Part shown: positions 18,341-26,873 of the stretch, one piece after another
How the letters are laid out: every line of letters begins with the position of its first letter
How positions within the stretch are numbered: position 1 is the stretch's first letter
Position numbers and translations under genes: made by a program
Assembly (NCBI GenBank): GCA_018402445.1
Contig: JAGYIT010000005.1
Span: 62,001 to 126,000, forward strand
Reading direction: 5' to 3'
DNA: 64,000 nt
From: Akkermansiaceae bacterium
GTDB taxonomy: Bacteria; Verrucomicrobiota; Verrucomicrobiia; Verrucomicrobiales; Akkermansiaceae
The notes under the pieces: generated by a model
The model's input: the letters and a program-made list of their open reading frames with translations, nothing else
Database searches by the model: none
What the model was told of the DNA's origin: nothing

Positions 18341-18574
18341 ATGCGTGGAGTGAACGTAAAAAAAGGGGAGCCGGTTGACCGTGCCCTCAAACGCCTAAAA
18401 ACCAAACTGGACGGCGAGGGTATCCTCGAGGAAATCCGCCGCCGTCGCGCTTTCGAAACACCGACCGAGCGCTCGAAACGCAAGCTCCGTACCGCTTCCA
18501 AGCGCAACAAGATCCGCTGGCGTTTCAGCGTCGGAGCCACCCCTGCGGAGACCGTTGATCTGACCAACGATTGA
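18341..18574 (+). CDS. rpsU: 30S ribosomal protein S21
   Basis: A 77-residue basic protein. VNVKKGEPVDRALKRLKTKLDGEGILEEIRRRRAFETPTER is typical of bS21, followed by an Arg/Lys-rich helix. It is a small-subunit protein involved in initiation. The C-terminus (RFSVGATPAETVDLTND) is slightly longer than in the shortest family members. It ends just before a strong terminator. Confidence 0.93.
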   Translation: MRGVNVKKGEPVDRALKRLKTKLDGEGILEEIRRRRAFETPTERSKRKLRTASKRNKIRWRFSVGATPAETVDLTND

Positions 18575-18610
18575 TCATTCGCACGGCGGCCGCCGCCTCA
18601 CAATACTCTC

Positions 18611-18644
18611 AAAAAAGCGGACGCCGAAAGGATCCGCTTTTTTT
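18611..18644. terminator. Intrinsic terminator after rpsU
   Basis: AAAAAAGCGGA and TCCGCTTTTTTT form a hairpin with a short loop, giving an A-tract on one side and a T-tract on the other. It can end transcription from rpsU on the plus strand. Confidence 0.88.
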
Positions 18645-18680
18645 CGTTCCCGCCGAGCGCCTGACACCTAACCTTTCCCC

Positions 18681-21377
18681 ATGCCCGAAAGGATCTTTCT
18701 CGGATACAGTTCACCGTTCCTACCGCTCCTCGTCGGGCGGTTACTCGGCGACCGCGAAGCGCTGGCGGAAGCGCTGGTGATCGTGCCGACCGGGCAGAGC
18801 GGGCGCTTGCTGCGGGAGTCCCTCGCATCCGCCACTACTGCGATCCTTGCTCCCGCCGTCACCACACCGGGCGCTCTTCTTCATATCGATGTCGCGTCTG
18901 TCGCGCCGCCTTGGATCGAAAAAATCGCGTGGACGGAAGCGCTGACCTCGATCCCTACCAGAGGATGGGAAAACTTCGCCGAGCTTTTCCCCGTCCCCCC
19001 CGAAACCGGGGACGGGAATCCCGACTGGGCGGTGTCGCTGGCAGCGGAGATCACTACCCTGCGCACGACCTTGCAGGAGCACCGGCACAACCTGTTCTCC
19101 GCCTCGAAGTTCCTCGCGTCCACCCCGGAGGCGGGTCGCTGGGAAAACCTGGCGCGGTTGGAAACGCTGGCCGAGCGGCAGCTTTCCGCATGGGGCTACA
19201 CCTCCCGCACCACCGCGCTGAGGGAAAATTTTTCGCTACCCGCCGGAACCCAGAACATCATCCTTGCGGGCATCACCGAAATACCGAAGTGCCTTGAGGA
19301 GGCGCTCATGGCGTTCGGAGGAAATGTCGTTTCCTACATCGCCGCGCCGGAATCGGAGGCGGAGCTTTTCTCGCCGCTGGGTCTGCCTCTGGAAGCGTGG
19401 GCTACCCGCGAACTGCCGCCGCACGTGGTCGTCGATATCGCCGCCGATCCAGCGGGGCAGGCCGCCCTCGCGCTAACCGCCGTTTCGGGAGCCGGCGCGC
19501 CTTCCACGGAGATCGCGCTCGGTTGCCCGGACGAGCGCAGCGGGGCGGTGGTCGCCCGCGCCTTTTCGGAGAACGGCTGGCCCGCCTTCCATCCCGCCGC
19601 CGCGCAGCCGATGCCGCCCCTCGTCCGCTGGCTCACGGCATGGAAGGATTGGCTGGCGAAACCCACCTCCCGCCAGCTCACCGCCCTGCTCTCCCTACCT
19701 GAGTCCGCCCATCTCATTTCCGGTAACCGCGCCCAGAAACTCGCCGCCCTCAACCAGCTCCGCGACAACCACGCCGCTATCGAACCCGAGGCGATGCTCG
19801 AACTCGCCGACCCCGCCCTGCGCACCGCCATCGCCGCCCTGCTGGGCCTGCGCCGTTCCTTCCTCTCGGAAAATTTCCCTGAAGCCATCACCTCCCACCT
19901 CCACGCGCTCGACCCCAAGTCCGAAAGCCCCCTCGCCGCCCGCATCGCCGATTTCCTCACCGAGGCCGCACCGCTTTTCCCGCAGACGGATCGCAGCCAC
20001 GGCTTCTGGCTCCAGACCCTACTCTCATGGCTCCCCGCCCCCACCGCCGAGCCATCCGCCGACCGCGTGATCGATGTCCAGGGCTGGCTCGAGCTGCTTT
20101 TCGAGCCGGGCGCGCACCTCGTCATCTGCGGCATGAACGAGACCTTCGTCCCCTCCCGTCCGGGCGGCGAGCCGTGGCTTTCGGAAAACATCCGCCGCGC
20201 CCTCAAGCTCACCGCCGAGACCGACCGCCACGCCCGCGACGCCTACCTCCTCCACGCCATGCTCATGATGCGGCGCGAAACCGGCACCGCCCACCTCATC
20301 TGCGGCAAGAACGGCCCGGGCGGCGAAACCCTCCTCCCCTCCCGCCTGCTGCTACGCGTGCCGCGCGCGGAACTCGTCCCCGCCGTTGAGAACCTGTTCC
20401 GCGAGATCGAGCCTCCGGAAGCGGATCTCATCTGGACGCGGGATTGGAAATGGCAGCCGCCCGCTGTCGATCTGCCGGAGCGCATCAGCGTCACCGCCCT
20501 GCGCGATTACCTCGCCTGCCCCTTCCGTTTCTACCTCAAGCACCTCGTCCGCATGGGCGTGCCGGAGCCGGATCGCCGGGAAATGAACGCCCGGGATTTC
20601 GGTTCGATCACCCACCTCGTCGTCGAGACATGGGGCGGCGATCCGGAGAAAAACCGCCTCACCGACCCCGAAAAGATCGCAGCGTCCCTTTCCGCCACGC
20701 TCGATGAGGTGATGCTCCGAGAGTTCGGGAAAAATCCTCCTTTGGCGATCCGCATCCAGACCCACGCCATCCGCCAGCGGCTCGAATGGTTCGCCGCCGT
20801 GCAGGCGCAGTCCGCGGCGGAGGGCTGGGAAATCATCGAGATCGAGAGCAAGTTCGCGATCCCGTCCGGCGCATTCGACATCTCCGGCAAGATCGACCGC
20901 ATCGACCGCCACCGCGAGACCGGGCAGATCCGAGTGATCGACTACAAGACCGGCAAGGCGGATGGCGTCGAGGCCTCGCACCGCCGGAAGATCACCGCAA
21001 AAACCAAGATCCCGCCCCATTTCCCCGAAGGCGGCCCGATGTTTCAGCAAACCACCGATGCCAAAGGAAAGACCACCGGCCATTTCTGGAAAAACCTCCA
21101 GCTCCCCCTCTACGCCCTCGCCCGCAGCCCCGGCGCCGGGGAAACGCCCATCCCCGCCTACATCCACCTCGGGAAAAGCCGCGACGACGTGAAGCTCAAC
21201 GCTTGGGACGGTTTTTCCGAAGCCGATCTGGAATCCGCCAAAGCCTGCACGGACTGGATCACCGCCAGCCTGTCCGACCGCGCCTTCTGGCCCCCTGCGG
21301 AAAAGGTGGAATACGATGATTTCGCCGCCCTCGCCCAGAATTCCCCCATGGCCGAGGCTTTCAAAGCGCTTACCTGA
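18681..21377 (+). CDS. AddB-like PD-(D/E)XK nuclease / inactivated helicase protein
   Basis: An 898-residue protein. The N-terminal ~580 residues resemble the inactivated helicase half of AddB; VPTGQSGRLLRESL sits where the Walker A region would be but lacks the GKT signature. The C-terminal domain is a RecB-type nuclease: SVTALRDYLACPFRFYLKHL near residue 602 and IRVIDYKTGKADG near 752, where Asp and Lys are catalytic. Cys residues at the ends could bind an iron-sulfur cluster as in AddB. The expected partner AddA is not next to it. The likely role is double-strand break processing. Confidence 0.8.
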   Translation: MPERIFLGYSSPFLPLLVGRLLGDREALAEALVIVPTGQSGRLLRESLASATTAILAPAVTTPGALLHIDVASVAPPWIEKIAWTEALTSIPTRGWENFAELFPVPPETGDGNPDWAVSLAAEITTLRTTLQEHRHNLFSASKFLASTPEAGRWENLARLETLAERQLSAWGYTSRTTALRENFSLPAGTQNIILAGITEIPKCLEEALMAFGGNVVSYIAAPESEAELFSPLGLPLEAWATRELPPHVVVDIAADPAGQAALALTAVSGAGAPSTEIALGCPDERSGAVVARAFSENGWPAFHPAAAQPMPPLVRWLTAWKDWLAKPTSRQLTALLSLPESAHLISGNRAQKLAALNQLRDNHAAIEPEAMLELADPALRTAIAALLGLRRSFLSENFPEAITSHLHALDPKSESPLAARIADFLTEAAPLFPQTDRSHGFWLQTLLSWLPAPTAEPSADRVIDVQGWLELLFEPGAHLVICGMNETFVPSRPGGEPWLSENIRRALKLTAETDRHARDAYLLHAMLMMRRETGTAHLICGKNGPGGETLLPSRLLLRVPRAELVPAVENLFREIEPPEADLIWTRDWKWQPPAVDLPERISVTALRDYLACPFRFYLKHLVRMGVPEPDRREMNARDFGSITHLVVETWGGDPEKNRLTDPEKIAASLSATLDEVMLREFGKNPPLAIRIQTHAIRQRLEWFAAVQAQSAAEGWEIIEIESKFAIPSGAFDISGKIDRIDRHRETGQIRVIDYKTGKADGVEASHRRKITAKTKIPPHFPEGGPMFQQTTDAKGKTTGHFWKNLQLPLYALARSPGAGETPIPAYIHLGKSRDDVKLNAWDGFSEADLESAKACTDWITASLSDRAFWPPAEKVEYDDFAALAQNSPMAEAFKALT

Positions 21378-21742
21378 CGGATACTCTTAGGTCTTGCCAA
21401 AGCTGTATCGTGGCCTACGTTCCCGCCCGAGCAGGAGTTTCCTGAAAAACCGATGTCCGCATCCGGCACCCTTTCTCTCCAAACATTCGTTTTTCTCACC
21501 GAAACGCGGATCTTTAGGGCTTGCCAGGAAATACGGAACCTTCTCGCTCACGGACGGCGGCGCGAATCGCCGGCATCCGGCCCCACCAAGACCTTTTCCG
21601 CAACCGTTGCGGGGGCTTGGCCCAGCACCAGAACGCTGGCGGCCGGAAGCCCCACCGATCGCACGCGGATCCATTTCCGCACCGCCGGGCTACCATACCC
21701 GCCGCGCCGGGCCGTCCGTAAACCACAGACCCATGCGAAACC
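21378..21742 (+). other. Intergenic stretch without recognised gene
   Basis: 365 bp between the nuclease and the RRM gene. Both strands have open frames, but their compositions are those of non-coding GC-rich DNA. I looked for SRP RNA, RNase P RNA and tmRNA signatures and saw none. It probably holds the promoter of the RRM gene. Confidence 0.4.
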
Positions 21743-22798
21743 ATGTCAAACGCAACAGAGAACTCCCGCAATTCGGGAGATAGCCGTCGCCGCCGCTCAC
21801 GCGGAGGGCAAAACCGCCGTAATAATAATAACAACTCCGAACGCCGCAGCAACGAAGGCAGGAACACCGAAGGTCGCCGATCCGAAGGACGCCAGTCCGA
21901 TGGTCGCCAGTCCGGTGGAGGCAAACGCGAAGGCGCCGCCCGCACCGGCGGTCGCCAGGACACCGGAAAGCCCCAGCGCCGCCCGATGCCCGCTCCCGTC
22001 CAGCTCAACTGGTGGCAGAAGCTGCTGAAAACCGTCGGACTCTACAAGGAACCCGTCCGTCCGCCCCGCCCCGAGCGCCGTCCGGATGCGGTGGAACCCG
22101 CGAAGACCAGAGAGCCGCGCCGCAGCCAGACCCGCGACGCGCGCACCGACTCCCGCGAGCCCCGCTCCGAGTCCTCGGAAGACCGGCCTGCCCGGGAACC
22201 CCAAGGACGTGGCAACCGCCGCGAACGCGATGGCGGCCGCCGTGGTGGAGATCCGTCCTCCGTCGAGAACCGCCGTGTCTATGTCGGAAACCTCTCTTAT
22301 GAGACCACCGAGAGCGATCTCGAGGAACTCTTCAAGGGAGTGGGAGCCGTCCGCCGCATCGAGATCGTCTATAACCGCAACACCCACCGCTCCAAAGGCT
22401 ACGGGTTTGTGGAAATGCTCGATATCGACGAAGCGAAGCGCACCGTGGAAGTCCTCCACGACCAGTTCTTCATGGGCCGCAAGCTCACCGTCTCCGGCGC
22501 GAAATCGCAGGAACACGAGGCCGCAGAAAGCGAAGAGTCCGCCGGGGAAACCAAGAGCCAGGCGATGCCCGTCCTCGCCCCGCTACCGCCCAAGGAGCAG
22601 GTTCTCGACCTCGTTTCCGAACCGGAGACCGAGGAACCGGAGACCGAGGAACCGGAGACCGAGGAACCGGTTTCCGAAGAACCGGTTTCCGAAGTCATCG
22701 AAGAGGAACCCCACGCCGAGATTCCCACCGAGGAATTCCACGAAACAGCGGAAACCGTAGTATCCGAGGAGGAAACCGAGCAGCGCCCCAACGCCTGA
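21743..22798 (+). CDS. RNA-binding protein with one RRM and opposite-charge disordered tails
   Basis: A 351-residue protein. Residues 1-170 are Arg/Ser/Asn/Gly-rich and disordered (strongly basic). A single RRM occupies ~172-255, with RNP2 VYVGNL and RNP1 RSKGYGFVEM intact. The tail is strongly acidic, with five-residue repeats EEPET and EEPVS encoded by a 15-bp tandem repeat. Stand-alone bacterial RRM proteins bind RNA, often in the cold response or at the ribosome. The basic/acidic charge split suggests phase-separating or self-associating behaviour, which is inference. A strong terminator follows. Confidence 0.85.
   Translation: MSNATENSRNSGDSRRRRSRGGQNRRNNNNNSERRSNEGRNTEGRRSEGRQSDGRQSGGGKREGAARTGGRQDTGKPQRRPMPAPVQLNWWQKLLKTVGLYKEPVRPPRPERRPDAVEPAKTREPRRSQTRDARTDSREPRSESSEDRPAREPQGRGNRRERDGGRRGGDPSSVENRRVYVGNLSYETTESDLEELFKGVGAVRRIEIVYNRNTHRSKGYGFVEMLDIDEAKRTVEVLHDQFFMGRKLTVSGAKSQEHEAAESEESAGETKSQAMPVLAPLPPKEQVLDLVSEPETEEPETEEPETEEPVSEEPVSEVIEEEPHAEIPTEEFHETAETVVSEEETEQRPNA
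22621..22695 (+). repeat. 15-bp tandem repeat inside the RRM gene
   Basis: Three copies of ACCGGAGACCGAGGA are followed by two copies of ACCGGTTTCCGAAGA, in frame. They encode EPETE and EPVSE units of the acidic tail and could vary in number between strains. Confidence 0.85.
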
Positions 22799-22826
22799 TC
22801 CGCTTCCAACGAATCAAACCAACCCA

Positions 22827-22856
22827 GAGGCTCCCGGAAACGGGAGCCTCTTTTTT
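22827..22856 (+). terminator. Intrinsic terminator after the RRM gene
   Basis: GAGGCTCCCG, loop GAAA, CGGGAGCCTC, then a run of T. It is a perfect 10-bp stem with a GNRA-like loop. Confidence 0.92.
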
Positions 22857-22923
22857 GTGCGCTCCATGCCCGTCGGAAAACCGAATCCTTTACCCGCCGC
22901 CCCATCCGGTCTATAAGTTCGGC

Positions 22924-23142
22924 ATGAACGAGCGGATCACATTCAATCCGAACCAATGCGGAGGCCGTCCGTGCATCCGCGGGATGCGCATCCGCGTGAA
23001 GGATGTCCTCGACCTTTTGGCCGCCAGAGTGCCGGAAGAGGAAATACTAGAAGACTACCCATATCTCGAATCCGAGGACATCGCCGCCTGCCTTGAATTC
23101 GCAGCCGCTGAAGCCGATCACCCCGTTCTCGTAACCCGGTGA
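22924..23142 (+). CDS. DUF433 antitoxin
   Basis: A 72-residue DUF433 protein. ITFNPNQCGGRPCIRGMRIRVKDVLDLLAA and EILEDYPYLESEDIAACLEFAA are the classic domain pattern. The start at 22924 is where the domain begins. It is the DNA-binding antitoxin of the pair with the downstream PIN-like protein, whose start overlaps its stop. Confidence 0.9.
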   Translation: MNERITFNPNQCGGRPCIRGMRIRVKDVLDLLAARVPEEEILEDYPYLESEDIAACLEFAAAEADHPVLVTR

Positions 23143-23474
23143 AAATGCGGTTTATCGTCGATGCGCAGTTACCTCCCGCTCTTGCAAGGTTCCTCACCGC
23201 GCAGGGTCATACAGCAGAGCATGTCGCCGACATTGGCCTGCGTGATGCAGATGATTCCTCCATCTGGGAATACGCGCTGAAACACGAAGCTGCCGTCGTT
23301 ACCAAAGACGAGGACTTTCCCCACCGTCTCAGCCAAAGCCGAGAGACACCCATCATCGTTTGGTTACGCATCGGCAACACCAGCCGTCGCGCGTTGCTGC
23401 AGTGGTTCGAGCCTCTCATCCCCCAAGTCGTGGAACTCATCGAGCGAGGGGACAAACTCATTGAAGTGCGCTGA
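23139..23474 (+). CDS. DUF5615 PIN-like toxin
   Basis: A 111-residue protein starting at GTG 23139 (overlapping the antitoxin stop) or the internal ATG at 23145. FIVDAQLPPALARFLTAQGHTAEHVADIGL, then VVTKDEDFPHRL and PIIVWLRIGNTS, are the conserved blocks of DUF5615, whose Asp residues sit in a PIN-like metal site. It is a predicted RNase toxin and the second toxin of this type in the window. Confidence 0.9.
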   Translation: MKMRFIVDAQLPPALARFLTAQGHTAEHVADIGLRDADDSSIWEYALKHEAAVVTKDEDFPHRLSQSRETPIIVWLRIGNTSRRALLQWFEPLIPQVVELIERGDKLIEVR

Positions 23475-23682
23475 CCGCGTGTGATAGTTGTCTTTTTCTT
23501 AAATGTTGAATGACCTGTGAGCGATAGCGAACCTTCAAAGAATCGCGTAGCTACCCTCTTCCTTGAGAGTTGGGTTGAGCTATGTTTTTTGTCTGTCATG
23601 CGTGTAAGTGCTTTAGTTAGCCCGTTTTTTCTTAACAGGGACATGATCATTTAGGCAGGTTTAGGCACACACGGGAAGGTAT

Positions 23683-23702
23683 TTTGTCACCATTTGTCAC
23701 CA
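23683..23702. repeat. TTTGTCACCA motif pair, left side
   Basis: Two head-to-tail copies of TTTGTCACCA (23683-23692 and 23693-23702) lie about 50 bp upstream of the AlpA-like gene. The same 10-mer occurs twice more at 56402 and 56468, just before the integrase gene. These may be recombinase or excisionase binding sites, or simply regulator sites. Confidence 0.5.
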
Positions 23703-23753
23703 CATTTGTGGGATGCAAACAGCCCCCGTAAAGTTGACACGGCAACAACGTGC

Positions 23754-23954
23754 ATGGACATGCACCCATCCCCGCTGCGCACCGAACTCGACCTGATCAC
23801 CGAACAGGATCTCGCCAGCCATCTGAAAATCTGCCGTCGCCAACTCTACAACTGGCGTGTGAGCGGCCTCATCCCCTACTTCAAAATGGGCAAGGCTGTT
23901 CGTTTCAGGGTGGCGGATGTGGCGGCGGCGATTGAGAGGATGCGGGTTGGGTGA
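23754..23954 (+). CDS. AlpA/excisionase-like helix-turn-helix protein
   Basis: A 66-residue protein. [43 protein letters not shown] is a MerR-like winged helix used by excisionases and AlpA regulators. Two in-frame ATGs (23754, 23760) are possible starts. It marks the left end of the accessory region. A clear paralogue lies at 61949-62245, and its own last 86 bp recur as partial copies at 25664 and 26162. It probably directs excision or activates element genes. Confidence 0.8.
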   Translation: MDMHPSPLRTELDLITEQDLASHLKICRRQLYNWRVSGLIPYFKMGKAVRFRVADVAAAIERMRVG

Positions 23955-24103
23955 TCTGCACGCTGGCTTGTGCCAAGGTTTCGTTCTTGGGCTAAGGAAA
24001 TGCAGTCGCTTAAATTTGTTGCCGATCGACTACAAATTACAATGTCGCCGCTCGGCCTCATTTTATTCTTGTCGTCGTTCGCCGACACTGGCATCACTGT
24101 GCC

Positions 24104-24379
24104 GTGCAGATAAGAAACATGCGGGAACTTGCGGCTGCTGTGCGGGCGGAGCGGAAGAGGCTCGGCCTGAGCCAGTCTGAATTGGCCGAAAGGGCTGGCG
24201 TTGGCCGGGACTGGATTATCGGCCTGGAAAAAGGAAAACCCACGGCGGAAATCGGACTGATCCTTCGTGCGCTCAAATCCCTTGGGCTGACAGTCCAATT
24301 CTGTTCGACGAGTGAAGTCCATCCGCCGAGCCGGGTTAACCTCAATGAGCTGCTGGAGGATCATCAGGAAAAACAATGA
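24104..24379 (+). CDS. hipB: HipB-like antitoxin (XRE family)
   Basis: A 91-residue helix-turn-helix protein: [47 protein letters not shown]. Starts at GTG 24104 or ATG 24119 are both possible. It overlaps hipA by ATGA, so it is the DNA-binding antitoxin that neutralises and autoregulates the kinase toxin. Confidence 0.88.
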   Translation: MQIRNMRELAAAVRAERKRLGLSQSELAERAGVGRDWIIGLEKGKPTAEIGLILRALKSLGLTVQFCSTSEVHPPSRVNLNELLEDHQEKQ

Positions 24380-25665
24380 CCAACACACTCATCATCATAG
24401 CGGCCGACCAGCGGCTTGGAACGGTGACTCGCCAGGGTGACCGACTGACCCTGCGCTATGAGCCATCATGGCGGGAGTCGTCCGGGGGATTTCCTTTATC
24501 TGTTTCGATGCCCATGGTGACAGCGGAACATCCACACTCCCGCATCGACGCATTTCTGCGGGGACTCCTACCGGACAGCGACCAGGTAATCGATCAGTGG
24601 GCAAAGCACTTCCACGTTTCAGCTCGGAACCCGTTCAAACTCCTTGAGCACGTGGGAGAAGATTGCGCCGGGGCGATCCAGTTTATTCCTCCCGGGCGGG
24701 AAGAGACTCTGCTAGGCATGGCATCGGAGGAAAGAGTGACGTGGTTGAGCGAGGGGGAACTTGCCGGGCGCATCAGGTTGTTGCTTGAAAACCACGGTAG
24801 CACCAGAACCAGCACCGACACCGGGCAGTTCAGCTTAGCCGGGGCACAACCCAAAACCGCACTTTTCCGCAACCCGCTGAGCGGTCAATGGGGAGTGCCT
24901 GAAGGACCGACCCCGACCACGCATATCCTGAAGCCCGCCACCGGACAGTTTGATGGATATGCCGAAAACGAGCATTTCTGTCTGAAACTTGCGCAGCGGC
25001 TTGGCCTGCGGGCAGCAGTTTCCTCGGTAATCCACCCTGGCGGTTATCCGGTGATCGTAGTTCAGCGTTATGACCGGGTCTTTCGTGAGGGACGCTGCCT
25101 TCGTATCCATCAGGAGGATCTGTGCCAGGCACTGAGCGTGCCTCCTTCGCTCAAATACCAGAACGAGGGAGGCCCTTCGGTGAAGGATATTGCAAATCTT
25201 CTTTGGGATGTCTCTTCGGAACCTGGCACAGATGTCCGCCGCTTCGCGGATGCACTGGCCTTCAACTGGTTGATTGCGGGCACCGACGCCCATGCGAAGA
25301 ACTATTCATTGTTGATCGCTCCCGGATCACAAGTCCGCCTTGCCCCGCTCTACGATCTGGCAAGCGCCTTGCCCTATCCGCTTCAAATTAGCCCGCATAA
25401 AGCCAAGCTGGCGATGAAGGTCGGCAGCAAATATCGCCTCAAGGAAATAGCTCGCCGCCACTGGGAGGCCACTGCCAAGGAACTGAAAATTCCTACTAAC
25501 GAGTTGATCGACCGTATGATTGCTCTTGCCAACGCACTGCCGGCCGCATCAGGCCGGGTAGTTTCCGCTCTCCATGCCGAAGGTCTCAATCACCCGACAA
25601 TCGGTGTTCTAGGAGAACAACTCCCTGTTCGCGCGGAGGAATGTCTCCGACTATTAAGGGTTTAA
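24376..25665 (+). CDS. hipA: HipA-like serine/threonine kinase toxin
   Basis: A 429-residue kinase. The N-terminal domain 1 ([10 protein letters not shown], then [10 protein letters not shown]) is followed by the ATP-binding Gly-rich region ([11 protein letters not shown]), a QRYDR motif and the catalytic segment [17 protein letters not shown] near residue 296, with the metal-binding Asp in LYDLASA. In known systems it phosphorylates an aminoacyl-tRNA synthetase and causes persistence. It is full length. Its stop codon coincides with the start of a partial copy of the upstream HTH gene's 3' end, which suggests hipBA arrived as an inserted cassette. Confidence 0.92.
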   Translation: MTNTLIIIAADQRLGTVTRQGDRLTLRYEPSWRESSGGFPLSVSMPMVTAEHPHSRIDAFLRGLLPDSDQVIDQWAKHFHVSARNPFKLLEHVGEDCAGAIQFIPPGREETLLGMASEERVTWLSEGELAGRIRLLLENHGSTRTSTDTGQFSLAGAQPKTALFRNPLSGQWGVPEGPTPTTHILKPATGQFDGYAENEHFCLKLAQRLGLRAAVSSVIHPGGYPVIVVQRYDRVFREGRCLRIHQEDLCQALSVPPSLKYQNEGGPSVKDIANLLWDVSSEPGTDVRRFADALAFNWLIAGTDAHAKNYSLLIAPGSQVRLAPLYDLASALPYPLQISPHKAKLAMKVGSKYRLKEIARRHWEATAKELKIPTNELIDRMIALANALPAASGRVVSALHAEGLNHPTIGVLGEQLPVRAEECLRLLRV

Positions 25666-25726
25666 GGCCGTCAGGTTCAGAGTGGCGGATGTGGCGGCGG
25701 CGATTGAGCGGATGCGGATTGGGTGA
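25664..25726 (+). repeat. Partial copy of the AlpA-like gene 3' end (copy 2)
   Basis: 63 bp beginning AAGGCCGTCAGGTTCAGAGT and ending GGGTGA, closely matching the last 63 bp of the gene at 23754-23954. It abuts the hipA stop codon. It looks like the regenerated 3' end left by a site-specific insertion. Confidence 0.8.
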
Positions 25727-25968
25727 GTAAGCGGATTCAGAGTTCGAAAGCCCTGGAGGATTGCTTCTCGCCAGCATTCTCAAATAAGGGATTCTACCTT
25801 CCTCAATATATCGCGTAGCCTTTCTCGCGCAGACGTTCTGCATTGCGTGCTTCAGCTTACGGGTGAATGATTCTTGAATCTTCGCGTCGCATTTCTCGGG
25901 GGTGAAATGGCCTGGTTTTCTAGCGATTATGTTTGCGATATCGAGGGGAAAAACTAGTCTAGTTCTAG

Positions 25969-26142
25969 ATGAAACCAATCCTGAAATCCGTAGAAGAAAT
26001 GATGGAAATCGCAAATCGTCCGCGATCCTCAGAGGAACGCCAGAGGAATATGGACGACCTCTATGAGACGACCGTCTACTTTCCAGAAGTCGAACCAGCT
26101 CCTACACCACCTCACGACGAAGCAGGGGATTTGCTGGACTGA
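25969..26142 (+). CDS. Small hypothetical protein
   Basis: A 57-residue frame (MKPILKSVEEMMEIANRPRS, then acidic and Pro-rich). It lies between the second and third copies of the HTH 3'-end repeat, 20 bp before the third. No good ribosome-binding site is visible and I do not recognise a family. The position suggests cargo of a small cassette. Confidence 0.4.
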   Translation: MKPILKSVEEMMEIANRPRSSEERQRNMDDLYETTVYFPEVEPAPTPPHDEAGDLLD

Positions 26143-26161
26143 CACATTTCGATTTACTCAA

Positions 26162-26247
26162 TCATCCCCTACTTCAAAATGGGCAAGGCCGTCCGGTTCC
26201 GGGTGGCGGATGTGGCGGCGGCGATTGAGCGGATGAGGGTTGGGTAG
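26162..26247 (+). repeat. Partial copy of the AlpA-like gene 3' end (copy 3)
   Basis: 86 bp starting TCATCCCCTACTTCAAAATG and ending GGGTTGGGTAG, about 90% identical to 23869-23954. It carries no start and cannot encode a complete protein. Together with copy 2 it brackets the small ORF. Confidence 0.82.
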
Positions 26248-26302
26248 AGATGGATCAAATCCTCGCATAGGGCGGAACTGGAGGAAATGTTAAGATGATA
26301 AT

Positions 26303-26801
26303 TCAGAGATCTTCCTCAACGTAGTCGAAAACCGGCCCTTGTTTGGATATGCGATCGAACACGCCGGTCATGATCACTTCCTTGTAGCCCGTTTTTTTGT
26401 GGAAGAAGATCTCAAGTGGCACGGCGCCGATGATCCGAGGACTAAATAAAATATCCTGCGCTTCCAGCAGCCTTGAAAAGGGTGATAGCAATTTCTTTAG
26501 CATGTTCGCTAGAATCTAAATCGACCTTTGAGGCATCCCTTGGCACCGGATCAAATTGGTCCATCTCGGGGGAGGGTTCGGAAGCTGCAAGGTGTTTCGG
26601 CTTAGCCAGCTTGCGATGCGGTTGGCTTTGAGTAGGAATCACGCGGCATAGCAGTAGAGTATTGCTTGGAGTTTGCTCGTGCCCTAGTTCGGAAAGGAAA
26701 TCCCGCTCAGGATACTCGAAGCGGTGACCGGTGAGCGTTTGCGCTCGGACAGTGATTTTACCGTCTTTCGAAGTGAAATGAACGGGAACCAAAAGCTCCA
26801 A
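26303..26801 (-). pseudogene. Unrecognised gene with one frameshift
   Basis: Two overlapping frames make one product of about 165 residues: an N-terminal part (MELLVPVHFTSKDGKITVRA) up to ~26460, and a C-terminal part (RIIGAVPLEIFFHKKTGYKE, ending FDYVEEDL) in another frame. It is the last gene of the minus-strand defence island. I do not recognise the family. Confidence 0.45.
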
Positions 26802-26873
26802 GGTGCGAAATCCTTTCCTCAGTTGCCTCGATTGCCAGAGGCAACCGCTTCCTCGCTTCCCGCGATGAAGCCG

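Noticed and set aside
21378..21742. Possible SRP, RNase P or tmRNA gene
   Set aside because: None of the diagnostic conserved sequences of these RNAs could be found on either strand.
25586..26014. 142-codon minus-strand frame behind hipA
   Set aside because: It overlaps the hipA end and two of the HTH repeats in antisense; part of it looks protein-like but there is not enough to support a gene.
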